This document shows, one piece after another, positions 1-7,166 of a DNA stretch of 64,000 nt. Made by a program: the position numbers and the translations under genes. Each line of letters begins with the position of its first letter. The stretch's first letter is position 1. This stretch comes from Acinetobacter sp. C32I. Its GTDB lineage: Bacteria > Pseudomonadota > Gammaproteobacteria > Pseudomonadales > Moraxellaceae. Below the pieces are notes generated by a model. The model searched no databases, was not told where the DNA came from, and saw nothing but the letters and a program-made list of their open reading frames with translations. The stretch covers positions 3,472,001 through 3,536,000 of the forward strand of contig NZ_CP098480.1 of NCBI RefSeq assembly GCF_023702715.1, read 5' to 3'.

Positions 1-479
1 GACGTGATTTTAGAGCACAGCTTGCCGAAAAACAGCGTTTACAATTACATCTGGATTTACTGCCGGATGTTAGTCTTGATCAATTAGAACAAAAATTACA
101 GGCCAATAAAAAGCAATCCTTAACCAATCTTTGGCGTAAAGCAGGGCTAGATACCGTCAAAATTAATTTGCTTCGAGAAATCGTTGAAAAAAGCGTGTGG
201 TCAGATGCCAAGCAAATGGCACAGCAAATTAAACAGCTGCAAATCTCCTTAGAGGGCTTCCGTCCAATTGAAGAGGCCATTAGCTGTGCCGGTGGTGTGA
301 AGCAAAGTGCGGTATCGCCACAATTGCAATTGCAATCTAATCCTGATGTATTTTGCTGTGGTGAAATGCTGGATTGGGATGCACCAACAGGTGGCTATTT
401 ACTGACAGCTTGTTTCGCAACTGGGCGTGCAGCGGGGGAAGGCGTGCATCAACGCTTAAAGCACAGTCCTATAAGATAA
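1..479 (+). CDS. HI0933-type FAD-dependent flavoprotein, C-terminal part (5' end outside window)
   Basis: The gene runs in from before the window; frame 3 is open from the first bases to the TAA at 477-479, about 158 residues. The end of the protein (CGGVKQSAV, then GEMLDWDAPTGGYLLTACF and GRAAGEG) is the typical C-terminal FAD-contacting segment of the HI0933/BaiN-like flavoproteins (TIGR03862/TIGR00275 type), in which the isoalloxazine-side GEMLD..GPTGGYL motif is followed by a helix with a GR.AG pattern. These are predicted soluble oxidoreductases of mostly unknown substrate. The N-terminal GxGxxG nucleotide-binding motif is not in view, so activity cannot be judged. The family call is firm; a specific function is not. 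Confidence 0.75.
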   Translation, partial: RDFRAQLAEKQRLQLHLDLLPDVSLDQLEQKLQANKKQSLTNLWRKAGLDTVKINLLREIVEKSVWSDAKQMAQQIKQLQISLEGFRPIEEAISCAGGVKQSAVSPQLQLQSNPDVFCCGEMLDWDAPTGGYLLTACFATGRAAGEGVHQRLKHSPIR

Positions 480-597
480 TGTTTTCAAAAGGATTGATTT
501 AAATTTATATATTTTTCACGTTTTAAATCACTCTTTTTCCATCTCTTGGCGGGTTTCTTGCATTGTTGATATTTATCTTGTTATTGATGAATGTTCA

Positions 598-1860
598 ATG
601 TGGCAGAAGTTTAAGTCCAGTCTATTTCTTCAAGTTATTTTTGCTTTAATTCTCGGTATTATTATTGGTATTAGCTTTCACGATTTTTCTTTAGCATTAA
701 AACCATTAGGTGATGGCTTTATCGCGTTGATCAAGATGTTGATCGCGCCTATTGTTTTCTGTGTGGTGGTACTTGGACTGTATGGTGCAAATGACCTTAA
801 AAAAATGGGGAAAGTCGGTGCAAAAACCATTTTATATTTTGAGGTTGTGACCAGTATTGCACTGATTTTGGGGATTGTGATTGCCTATATCTTCAAACCA
901 GGTGTCGGTATGAATATTGATATCACTCAGTTAGATGCAAAGGACCTAAATGTTTATACTGAACGTGCACATAGCATGGGGTCGGGGTCAGATTTTTTAC
1001 TCCATATTATTCCTAAAACATTTGTGGATGCTTTTGCCCGTGGTGATATTTTACAAGTTTTATTGATTGCGATTTTGTTTGGTGTCGCGTTATTACTGAT
1101 TCCAAAACATCTTGCAGAATTGGTCTGTAAGGCGATAGAAGCATTTTCTGAAGTGTTTTTTAAAATGATGGCTTTAGTTATCCGCCTAGCTCCAATTGGT
1201 GTATTTGGTTCAGTCGCCTACACCACTGCAAAATTTGGGGTAGATTCGCTAGTCCAACTGGGTTATTTAGTCTTACTGTTTTATGTAACCTGTATTCTAT
1301 TTGTGCTGATTGTTTTAGGTGGAATTCTTAAAATTTCAGGGTTGAATATATTCAAATTTCTAAATTATTTTAAAGCTGAACTGTCGATTGTATTGGGTAC
1401 GGCATCTTCTGATTCTGTGCTACCACAGATTATGAAAAAGTTAAAAAATTTAGGGATTAAGGATTCTACAGTGGGCTTGGTTATTCCGACAGGCTATTCT
1501 TTTAATCTGGATGGATTCTCTATTTATCTAACGCTTGGGGTAATATTTATTGCGCAAGCCTGCAATATTGACTTATCCATGCATGATCTACTCGCAATCT
1601 TATTGGTTTCTTTGGTGACCTCAAAAGGTGCGCATGGGATTCCAGGCTCAGCATTGGTTATTTTGGCGGCAACCTTATCCGTCATTCCGAGTCTTCCAAC
1701 CATTGGTTTAGTTTTGTTGTTGTCAGTTGATTGGTTTATTGGAATTGTACGTGCATGTACCAACTTGATCGGAAACTGTGTGGCAACGGTTGCGATTGCG
1801 CATTGGGAAAAGGATATTGATCATGCACGCGCCCAAGCAGTATTAAGCCAAAAGGTTTAA
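598..1860 (+). CDS. Dicarboxylate/amino acid:cation (Na+ or H+) symporter, DctA/GltP family
   Basis: A 420-residue inner-membrane carrier of the DAACS (SLC1-like) family. Eight hydrophobic segments and two re-entrant loops are expected. The diagnostic parts are visible: the serine-rich re-entrant stretch GTASSDSVLPQIMKK (about residue 268), the NLDGFSIYL segment with the cation-site Asn/Asp, the second re-entrant hairpin TSKGAHGIPGSALVILAATL, and RACTNLIGNCVATVAIAHWE in the last helix. This resembles DctA (C4-dicarboxylates) more than GltT, but the substrate (succinate/fumarate/malate or glutamate/aspartate) cannot be fixed by reading. The ATG at 598 has only a weak ribosome binding site; the upstream ATGs at 587 and 591 are out of frame. 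It appears to be monocistronic. Confidence 0.85.
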   Translation: MWQKFKSSLFLQVIFALILGIIIGISFHDFSLALKPLGDGFIALIKMLIAPIVFCVVVLGLYGANDLKKMGKVGAKTILYFEVVTSIALILGIVIAYIFKPGVGMNIDITQLDAKDLNVYTERAHSMGSGSDFLLHIIPKTFVDAFARGDILQVLLIAILFGVALLLIPKHLAELVCKAIEAFSEVFFKMMALVIRLAPIGVFGSVAYTTAKFGVDSLVQLGYLVLLFYVTCILFVLIVLGGILKISGLNIFKFLNYFKAELSIVLGTASSDSVLPQIMKKLKNLGIKDSTVGLVIPTGYSFNLDGFSIYLTLGVIFIAQACNIDLSMHDLLAILLVSLVTSKGAHGIPGSALVILAATLSVIPSLPTIGLVLLLSVDWFIGIVRACTNLIGNCVATVAIAHWEKDIDHARAQAVLSQKV

Positions 1861-1985
1861 CTGCTGATTATTGCAAAGGATTGTCCGAGTAAATTGACAT
1901 GTTTTGAATAAACACTATTTGTAATTTGCATGGTGACAAGATCTAGCCTATATTTTTAGTGGAAAATTCATCAAAGGAATGTGCA

Positions 1986-2396
1986 ATGTCTCAGACCTCG
2001 CCTATATATCGTGGTAGTTGCTTATGTGATGGGATTCATTATGAGATTCATGGTGAAATTGGCGAGATCATACAGTGCCATTGCCAGCGTTGCCGTAAGG
2101 CCAATGGTACGGCCTATGCCACCAATGCGCCAATTAGCAGTGCAGCATTTAAAATTGTACAAGGTGAAGAGCTGGTTAAAAAGTTTGCTGCATCGGGCGT
2201 ATATCGCTGGTTTTGTGGCGAATGTGGCTCTCCACTGATCAGTTCGCGTGATGCACAGCCTGAGCTTTATCGATTAAGAATTGGTACGTTGGATACGCCT
2301 TTGCAGCAAAAACCGAGCATGCATATTTTTGCGGCTTCTAAAGCCGAATGGGATTGTATTGCCGATGCTCTACCGCAATATGCTGAACGTCCCTAA
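1986..2396 (+). CDS. GFA/CENP-V family zinc protein
   Basis: A 136-residue protein of the glutathione-dependent formaldehyde-activating (GFA)/CENP-V fold. The zinc-ligand pattern is intact: GSCLCDGIHYEI near the N-terminus, CHCQRCRKANGTAYAT about residue 35, and FCGECGSPL about residue 80. The family carries two Zn ions in a beta-sandwich; the few members tested bind glutathione adducts or act as formaldehyde-related lyases, but most have no known substrate. The ATG at 1986 was chosen because AGGA at 1975-1978 lies seven bases upstream; a GTG at 1959 extends the frame by nine residues but has no good site. The flavin-reductase-like gene follows 18 bases later on the same strand, so the two are probably cotranscribed. 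Confidence 0.85.
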   Translation: MSQTSPIYRGSCLCDGIHYEIHGEIGEIIQCHCQRCRKANGTAYATNAPISSAAFKIVQGEELVKKFAASGVYRWFCGECGSPLISSRDAQPELYRLRIGTLDTPLQQKPSMHIFAASKAEWDCIADALPQYAERP

Positions 2397-2414
2397 ATTG
2401 GCTGTGTTGTTCTC

Positions 2415-3017
2415 ATGATTTTTAAAACGTCTGATTTAGATGCCAATGAAATCTATCGCTTGCTAGTGGGGGGAATTACTCCTCGACCCATTGCATGGAT
2501 CAGTACCCTGTCAGCAGATGGGGTTGCCAATATTGCCCCGTATTCCTTCTTTAATGTCGCCAGCTGTAATCCACCTATTCTGTGGTATTCACAAGTCAAT
2601 CCAAGAAATGGTCAGGATAAAGACACCATCAGAAATTTAATTGCGACCAAAGAATGTGTGGTGCATATCGCCAATACGGCCTTACTGGAAAAGATGAATT
2701 TATCCTGTGCTTTATTGCCCCCAGAGCAAAGCGAATTTGATTTTGCTGAGATTGAGTCTGAACCCAGTCATGCGGTCGCAGCCTTGGCGGTTAAACATGC
2801 GCCTGTGCGTTATGAATGCCATTTAAGAGAGGTGATTCAACTCAGTAGCCTACCATCGGGAGGTACTGTGGCATTATTGGATGTGAAATCGATTTATGTT
2901 GATGATCGACTCTGGGATGGACAGATGATTGATCAGCAGCAACTTCAAAGTGTCGGCAAAATGGGCGGGGATTTTTATAGTCTAACCATGGACTTACGAA
3001 AACTGTCGCGCCCTTAA
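2415..3017 (+). CDS. Flavin reductase-like FMN-binding split-barrel protein
   Basis: A 200-residue protein with the Flavin_Reduct (PF01613-type) split barrel. The N-terminal GGITPRPIAWISTLSADGVANIAPYSFFNVASCNPP, with its P-RP-A-W-STL and N-APYS-F signatures, is the FMN-binding half, and CVVHIANTAL continues the barrel. Members reduce flavin with NAD(P)H for a partner monooxygenase or simply bind FMN. No monooxygenase is nearby, so the role is open. The gene lies 18 bases after the GFA gene and is followed by the terminator at 3035-3066, giving a two-gene operon. Confidence 0.85.
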   Translation: MIFKTSDLDANEIYRLLVGGITPRPIAWISTLSADGVANIAPYSFFNVASCNPPILWYSQVNPRNGQDKDTIRNLIATKECVVHIANTALLEKMNLSCALLPPEQSEFDFAEIESEPSHAVAALAVKHAPVRYECHLREVIQLSSLPSGGTVALLDVKSIYVDDRLWDGQMIDQQQLQSVGKMGGDFYSLTMDLRKLSRP

Positions 3018-3034
3018 GTGGTAAAATATGAAAG

Positions 3035-3066
3035 AAAAAAGGAGGCGTTGAGCCTCCGTTTTATTT
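3035..3066. terminator. Bidirectional intrinsic terminator
   Basis: The stem GGAGGC (3041-3046) / GCCTCC (3052-3057) around GTTGA is preceded by an A-run and followed by GTTTTATTTT. It sits between the convergent flavin-reductase-like and TetR genes and can serve both. Confidence 0.8.
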
Positions 3067-3091
3067 TGGAATAATCGCTTTAGGTGAGGAC

Positions 3092-3727
3092 TTAATCATG
3101 ATGACATTTGACTTGTGATGTGGCAACGCGTGAATCCCAGTGACACATGATTTCTGTTACTGCTGCATCTAAACAATCACCAGAAACTCCATCACGCGCT
3201 AGTACGGATATGCCAAGTAAAAAGCTATATATGCTAGTCGCATAAGCAGTGATATTCGTATCAGCTGTTAATTCACCTATATCCATAGCATGTTGAACGC
3301 ATTGTGTAAATCTATCGTGAGTTGTTAGGCGATACTGGGTTAAGAGTTGTTGAATGTGGATATTTTCGGGGGAACAGGTCGCCGTTGAAAGAACCAATAA
3401 ACAGCCTTTTGGATGACTAGATTCTGTTTGCATTTTCACGGATTGGCGCAGGGTTCGTTCAATCGCTTCTCTTGGTGCAAGACTTTCATCCCAGAGACTG
3501 TTCGTGACCTGACCATGCGTTGCGATGTAATGCTCAATGACTTCTCGGAATAATTCCTCTTTGGAACCAAAGGCAGCATAAAAGCTAGGAGCACTGATAC
3601 CATTGCCAATATTAGCTTTGAGCAGGGCCAAGGATGTCGAGTCATATCCGTATTGCCAAAATAGATGCATGGCCTGCTGAATTGCTTGATCACGTTCAAA
3701 GGTCCTAGGTCGGCCCATTTGTGCCAT
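3092..3727 (-). CDS. TetR/AcrR family transcriptional regulator
   Basis: A 211-residue regulator. Residues 1-60 carry the TetR helix-turn-helix (GRPRTFERDQAIQQAMHLFWQYGYDSTSL, then SFYAAFGSKEELFREVI), and the rest is a helical ligand-binding domain as in the AefR/NemR-type branch. The start at 3727 is supported by AAGGAG a few bases upstream on the minus strand. It is divergent from the SDR gene at 3939; the 211-bp gap holds a perfect 16-bp palindrome and an imperfect second copy next to its own start. By analogy with such pairs it probably represses the SDR gene and itself. The ligand is unknown. Confidence 0.9.
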   Translation of the reverse strand: MAQMGRPRTFERDQAIQQAMHLFWQYGYDSTSLALLKANIGNGISAPSFYAAFGSKEELFREVIEHYIATHGQVTNSLWDESLAPREAIERTLRQSVKMQTESSHPKGCLLVLSTATCSPENIHIQQLLTQYRLTTHDRFTQCVQHAMDIGELTADTNITAYATSIYSFLLGISVLARDGVSGDCLDAAVTEIMCHWDSRVATSQVKCHHD

Positions 3728-3748
3728 TTGATACTCCTTTTTAGATAT

Positions 3749-3764
3749 ATACTATTCGATACAA
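3749..3764. promoter_or_regulatory. Candidate second TetR half-operator
   Basis: TATACTATTCGATACA matches the palindrome at 3800-3815 at 11 of 16 positions, with the right half TTCGATACA conserved. It lies just upstream of the TetR start codon, where binding would repress the regulator's own transcription. Inferred from sequence only. Confidence 0.4.
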
Positions 3765-3771
3765 AAGTCGT

Positions 3772-3815
3772 TGACAATCAGAAATACTAAGCCTACATTT
3801 GTATCGATCGATACA
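3772..3815 (+). promoter_or_regulatory. Promoter with 16-bp TetR operator palindrome
   Basis: A consensus -35 TTGACA (3772-3777) is followed after 16 bases by a -10-like TACATT (3794-3799). The perfect palindrome TGTATCGATCGATACA (3800-3815) starts directly after it, over the expected transcription start of the SDR gene. This position would allow simple steric repression by the adjacent TetR protein. Confidence 0.6.
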
Positions 3816-3938
3816 TATATTGGTGCTGATCCAAGACCCACTAACAATCATTATTTTTTCCAGCTAATTAAGTCGGCTGAGCAATGAATTGGAACAGTAC
3901 TGAATATTTGACTATGTTTTAAAACAGGGATTTTTATC

Positions 3939-4679
3939 ATGAATACTCTTACAGGTAGAGTTGCTCTCGTTACAGGTGGAAGTCGTGGTATTGGTGCGGC
4001 TATTGCTCGTATGCTTGCGCAACACGGTGCAGATGTGGCGATTACGTATAGTCGTTCGAAGCAACAAGCTGAGGCTGTCGCTACAGAAATTCGTGCCTTG
4101 GGTCGACGTGCAGAAGTTATTGCTGCTGATGCGGTTGATGCCATTCAGGTAATCACTGCGGTAGACACTACGGTTGACCGACTTGGACAACTGGATATTT
4201 TAGTCAACAATGCGGGTAATTTTCTGACGGGGCAGATAGATCAACTTACACTTGAGGATTATGACCATACTATGTCGGTTAATTTACGAGCAGTGTTTGC
4301 CGCGACCATGCAGGCAAGCAAGTATTTGCCTGATGATGGGCGTATTATTTCGATTGGCAGTTGTCTTGCATCAAGGGCAAGTCGTGAAGGAATTAGTTTA
4401 TATGCAGCCAGCAAAGCTGCCTTAGTTGGTTTGACTAAGGGGGTTGCGCGGGATCTGGGCAAGCGCGGAATTACAGTCAATCTTGTCCAGCCAGGACCAA
4501 CTGATACCGATATGAATCCTGCTGATGGATCACATGCCGACGCCGCACGAGTGACTCTGGCATTGGCTGATTATGGACAACCTGATGATATTGCCGCAAC
4601 TGTGCTCCATCTGGCGGGTGAAAGCGGGCGTTATATCACGGGTGCAGTGATTGATGTAGATGGTGGTTTTAATGCCTGA
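3939..4679 (+). CDS. SDR family NAD(P)-dependent oxidoreductase
   Basis: A 246-residue classical short-chain dehydrogenase/reductase. The Rossmann motif TGGSRGIGAAIA lies near residue 13, the NNAG motif near residue 90, the catalytic Ser in ISIGS, the Tyr-x3-Lys as YAASK near residue 156, and the PG motif as QPGPTDTDM. It resembles FabG-like reductases of the type induced with TetR repressors by electrophiles, but the substrate cannot be read off. Its long leader (about 120 bases) carries the operator. It ends in the large terminator at 4711-4751. Confidence 0.9.
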   Translation: MNTLTGRVALVTGGSRGIGAAIARMLAQHGADVAITYSRSKQQAEAVATEIRALGRRAEVIAADAVDAIQVITAVDTTVDRLGQLDILVNNAGNFLTGQIDQLTLEDYDHTMSVNLRAVFAATMQASKYLPDDGRIISIGSCLASRASREGISLYAASKAALVGLTKGVARDLGKRGITVNLVQPGPTDTDMNPADGSHADAARVTLALADYGQPDDIAATVLHLAGESGRYITGAVIDVDGGFNA

Positions 4680-4710
4680 ACAGGTGACACAGAAAGAATT
4701 TTGATAAATC

Positions 4711-4751
4711 AAAATAAGAAAAAGGAGGTTAAACCTCCTTTTTCTTATTTT
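4711..4751. terminator. Long bidirectional terminator
   Basis: A 20-bp perfect inverted repeat (AAAATAAGAAAAAGGAGGTT and its complement) is separated by a single base, so the actual loop is a few bases opened from the centre. It lies between the convergent SDR and HopJ-family genes and overlaps the HopJ stop codon. Confidence 0.85.
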
Positions 4752-5077
4752 GCAGTCAGTGCTTCAGCTTCAAATTTGACGCCATCCCAGCCATGTTGCA
4801 TAAACTGGCGGATATTTTGATGATCGGTGGCTTCTGGCGTTGCCAATACAGATGCATAATGCTCCGCAAATAAACTGAGCGTATCCGCTTGGTTCAAGCC
4901 TTCAATTTTGGCAAAGCTAAGTACTTTGGCACTGCCTTGGTTTTCAGTCGCAGCATTCGATTGTGCGCCATTCTGAAATGCGGTTGGAGTATGTTGATAA
5001 CGTGCTTCGATAAATGCCAATACATCTGCAAATTTTGCCGAGCCATCTTTCAGTTGTGCCAATAAGCTTTGAGCCAT
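4745..5077 (-). CDS. HopJ-family (PF08888-type) protein
   Basis: A 110-residue soluble acidic protein resembling the HopJ type III effector family, which is widespread in bacteria without plant association. Recognisable parts are LAQLKDGSAKFADVLAFIEARYQHTPTAFQNG at residues 6-37, NQGSAKVLSFAKI at 47-59, and the C-terminal HQNIRQFMQHGWDGVKFE. Despite the family name there is no secretion system here, and a housekeeping role is more likely. Function unknown. The start has no strong site; a moderate upstream ATG context is all that supports it. Confidence 0.75.
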   Translation of the reverse strand: MAQSLLAQLKDGSAKFADVLAFIEARYQHTPTAFQNGAQSNAATENQGSAKVLSFAKIEGLNQADTLSLFAEHYASVLATPEATDHQNIRQFMQHGWDGVKFEAEALTAK

Positions 5078-5217
5078 TTTTAAAATTCCATGTTGATTGA
5101 ATCAATGGCAAGCATCATAACATTGAAAATGCAGAATAGAAGCTGGACGCGATTTGAACTGGACGTAATGGGGGCGGCAGTTTATGCTCAAACAGAGCAT
5201 TAATCTATTGAATAATA

Positions 5218-6069
5218 ATGAATAGACATCGTTTAAAGTTATCAATACCCAACGCTGTACTTCGATTTTTAGCACCTATTTTAAGTTGTGGTTTGCTGTT
5301 ACAACTCCGCCGTTTGATGATGCGCATATTGCCATTTATGCGCTTGCAGAGCCTGGTCAGCAATGTGGTGTATTTATCTTGGTTGGTTGATGTTGAGCAA
5401 GTACGTCAGCGCTATCCGAAAGATGTACCCTTATGGGAAAAAGATGGAAAAACCATTTTTACCATTTTGACTTATCAGCATCAGCATTTTGGATTCAGTT
5501 TCTTGGGGAAATTACGTCAGTTTATGCCTTCACCCAAACAAAGTAACTGGCGCTTTTATTTGGATGGCTCACAGCCCAAAACCGTGATCTTTGAGCAGGT
5601 CGTGGTTGATCAAGCACTGTATGTTTTAGGGGGGCGTTTGGCCAGCGATGTAATGCCTGCACAATATGCTTCGACGTTTCAGCATCAACGGACAGAACAC
5701 CTGATTCATACGGAAATGAGTGTTGATGAACGTTATTCCTTAAAGAGTGATGTGCAGATGATCAAGGAAAAGCAATTACCTGATGCATGGCAGCGATTAT
5801 TTTGTTCTTGGGAGGATGCTGTTGAGTTCTTGGTTGATCAAGACCATGCATGGGCGGAATGGGTTGACCAACCGACTCGAATGTCGCAGGGTGATATTCA
5901 GATGCCTGTACAGTTTCAACAGATTCAAGCGGCTGAGATTCTGAGCTTAAAGGCCCCTCAATTGTTGCAACAATTTGGTTTAGATGAGGATGCCGAAGCG
6001 TTTGCTTTCGTGGTTCCTACACTGGATTTTGCAGTGCTTGGTGAGCAAATTTTATCTCAGACGACATAA
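5218..6069 (+). CDS. Hypothetical protein, possibly DUF2071/YqjF-like
   Basis: A 283-residue protein. Residues 10-60 are hydrophobic and basic (LRFLAPILSCGLLLQLRRLMMRILPFMRL), which may be an N-terminal membrane anchor. The following VSNVVYLSWLVDVEQVRQRYPKDVPLWEKDGKTIFTILTYQ is reminiscent of DUF2071-type acetoacetate-decarboxylase-fold proteins (W-V-p..v...yP......DG......l.y), but the match is from memory and weak. The ATG at 5218 has no clear ribosome binding site. Monocistronic, with crcB control elements downstream. No function is proposed. Confidence 0.5.
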   Translation: MNRHRLKLSIPNAVLRFLAPILSCGLLLQLRRLMMRILPFMRLQSLVSNVVYLSWLVDVEQVRQRYPKDVPLWEKDGKTIFTILTYQHQHFGFSFLGKLRQFMPSPKQSNWRFYLDGSQPKTVIFEQVVVDQALYVLGGRLASDVMPAQYASTFQHQRTEHLIHTEMSVDERYSLKSDVQMIKEKQLPDAWQRLFCSWEDAVEFLVDQDHAWAEWVDQPTRMSQGDIQMPVQFQQIQAAEILSLKAPQLLQQFGLDEDAEAFAFVVPTLDFAVLGEQILSQTT

Positions 6070-6071
6070 AT

Positions 6072-6097
6072 TGTGGATAACTTGAGTTTTATACACA
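6072..6097. promoter_or_regulatory. Pair of inverted DnaA-box 9-mers
   Basis: TGTGGATAA at 6072-6080 (complement TTATCCACA) and TTATACACA at 6089-6097 both fit the DnaA-box consensus TTATNCACA and point toward each other with eight bases between. They lie in the 87-bp gap before the fluoride riboswitch. Only two boxes are present and no AT-rich unwinding element or dnaA/gidA context is seen, so this is not an origin. It could be a DnaA-sensitive promoter or chance. Confidence 0.35.
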
Positions 6098-6122
6098 GTT
6101 GCTTGTAGCTTAAAAACAGCAG

Positions 6123-6150
6123 TTGAGTTGTCTAAAAATTATGTTATTTT
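6123..6150 (+). promoter_or_regulatory. Candidate promoter of the fluoride-response operon
   Basis: TTGAGT (6123-6128) and TATTTT (6145-6150) are spaced 16 bases apart and predict transcription starting at about 6157, exactly at the 5' edge of the riboswitch aptamer. Neither hexamer is consensus. Confidence 0.4.
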
Positions 6151-6156
6151 AGAACA

Positions 6157-6210
6157 AAGGAGATGGCATTCCTCCTATTACAAACCGCCACTGTGGCTAA
6201 TGATGCCTAC
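6157..6210 (+). ncRNA. Fluoride riboswitch aptamer (crcB motif)
   Basis: The sequence follows the crcB RNA closely: AGGAGATGGCATTCCTCC, then ATTACAAACCGCC and the 3' strand TGATGCC. P1 is GGCAT (6165-6169) with ATGCC (6203-6207); AGGAG with CTCCT forms the second helix, whose loop carries the GATGGCATTCC core. The internal stem GCCAC/GTGGC is also present. This aptamer binds fluoride with Mg2+ and normally switches on crcB. The first gene after it is a 24-codon ORF and then crcB, a perfect functional context. Recognised by eye and not by covariance search. Confidence 0.9.
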
Positions 6211-6234
6211 GTTACCCTGAACAGGGGGCGTAGG
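6206..6234 (+). promoter_or_regulatory. Riboswitch expression-platform hairpin
   Basis: CCTACG (6206-6211) pairs with CGTAGG (6229-6234), extended inside by CCCT (6215-6218) / AGGG (6223-6226). The first two bases (CC) are also the end of riboswitch P1, so the helix and P1 compete. There is no U-run directly after it, which argues for a translational or Rho-type switch rather than a classic terminator. Confidence 0.5.
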
Positions 6235-6270
6235 TTCGTGCGTGCTCTGTTCCCATTTTGGAGTTCGCAG

Positions 6271-6345
6271 ATGAAAAATAATCAAAAAAACGTTGATCTA
6301 TCCATGTTAAATGTCGCTTTATCTCCTGCGCGATGTGTGGAGTAA
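6271..6345 (+). CDS. Candidate 24-residue leader peptide between riboswitch and crcB
   Basis: A short ORF (MKNNQKNVDLSM...PARCVE) starts seven bases after GGAG (6260-6263) and stops with TAA three bases before the crcB ATG; the crcB ribosome binding site (GTGGAG) lies inside its last codons. That layout predicts translational coupling. It could be a true small protein, a leader whose translation opens the crcB start, or chance. No homologue is known to me, and there is no codon run suggesting amino-acid attenuation. Confidence 0.4.
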   Translation: MKNNQKNVDLSMLNVALSPARCVE

Positions 6346-6348
6346 GCC

Positions 6349-6729
6349 ATGTATTATCCTTTACTCTCAATCGCGCTTGGCTCGGTACTTGGCGCATGGT
6401 TGCGTTGGTTCTTGGGTTTAAAACTTAATCCAATTTTTCCCAATATTCCTTTAGGTACAGTCACGGTTAACTTTGTTGGTGGCTTTATTATTGGTTTTGC
6501 AATTTCTTATTTTTCTCAAAGCTCACTGAGTCCAAATTACAAACTATTTGTGATTACAGGCTTCTGCGGTGCATTAACCACATTTTCGACCTTTTCTGCC
6601 GAGATTATTGCTTTATTACAAAGCGGTAAATTGGGTTATGCCTGCGCAGCAATTTTGATTCATGTGATTGGATCATTGCTGTTTACCATTTTAGGTATGA
6701 GCTTGCATCAATGGCTGAGTGCCGCTTAG
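6349..6729 (+). CDS. crcB: Fluoride channel/exporter CrcB (Fluc)
   Basis: A 126-residue inner-membrane protein with four hydrophobic helices that works as a dual-topology dimer exporting F-. Conserved features are visible: GSVLGAWLRWFLG in helix 1, the pore Asn in TVTVNFVGGFIIGF in helix 2, and the central-sodium and Phe-box stretch GFCGALTTFSTFSAE in helix 3. It lies directly downstream of the fluoride riboswitch, so it should be induced by fluoride, and is followed by a DUF190 gene, a common partner. The start at 6349 is preceded by GGAG at 6337-6340. Confidence 0.95.
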   Translation: MYYPLLSIALGSVLGAWLRWFLGLKLNPIFPNIPLGTVTVNFVGGFIIGFAISYFSQSSLSPNYKLFVITGFCGALTTFSTFSAEIIALLQSGKLGYACAAILIHVIGSLLFTILGMSLHQWLSAA

Positions 6730-6745
6730 CTTTGGAGTGATGATA

Positions 6746-7075
6746 ATGAATGGATTTTTACTGAGTTTTTACACGGCACAAAACCGGACTTATCAGGGAC
6801 AAATGATGAGTGAATGGTTATTGGCAGTGGCGAAGCAAATGAATTTGCGTGGTGCGACGGTACTGGCAGGGATGGAAGGCGTGGATCATCAAGGTTTATT
6901 TCATTCCGCCAGTTTTTTTGAGTTGGCTGATCGGCCCGTACAAATTCAGTTTGCGGTAAGCAATCAACAGGCGACGGAATTATTGGACTATTTGAATGAC
7001 AAGGAAATTTCTTTGTTTTATGTCAAAACACCGATTGAATATGGTGTGGTGGGACAGGCCAAGCCGGATTCTTGA
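6746..7075 (+). CDS. DUF190 family protein (CrcB-associated, PII-like)
   Basis: A 109-residue protein matching DUF190 (PF02641-type): MNGFLLSFYTAQNRTYQGQMMSEWLLAVAKQMNLRGATVLAGMEGVDHQG is the diagnostic first half, with a ferredoxin-like PII fold expected. Such genes are repeatedly found next to crcB and may act as regulators or signalling partners of fluoride export; the mechanism is not established. The ATG at 6746 was chosen because GGAG (6734-6737) is eight bases away; a GTG at 6719 overlapping crcB would add nine residues without a site. Confidence 0.85.
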   Translation: MNGFLLSFYTAQNRTYQGQMMSEWLLAVAKQMNLRGATVLAGMEGVDHQGLFHSASFFELADRPVQIQFAVSNQQATELLDYLNDKEISLFYVKTPIEYGVVGQAKPDS

Positions 7076-7086
7076 AAGCTAGGCAT

Positions 7087-7129
7087 AAAAAAAGAAGTCT
7101 AAGTGGAGGAGAGATAGCCTTAGACTTCT
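7087..7129 (-). terminator. Terminator of rpmE2
   Basis: An 11-bp stem AGAAGTCTAAG (7093-7103) / CTTAGACTTCT (7119-7129) is followed on the minus strand by seven Ts. The plus strand has no T-run, so it chiefly ends rpmE2, though the hairpin may also protect the crcB-DUF190 transcript. Confidence 0.8.
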
Positions 7130-7166
7130 AATGCTTACAGCCTAATGTGTGAAACTTAAATGAAAA

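Noticed and set aside
4745..5077. Type III secretion effector
   Set aside because: The HopJ family name is historical; no secretion apparatus, chaperone or hrp promoter is nearby.
6072..6097. Replication origin
   Set aside because: Only two DnaA boxes, no AT-rich unwinding element and no dnaA, dnaN or gidA neighbours.
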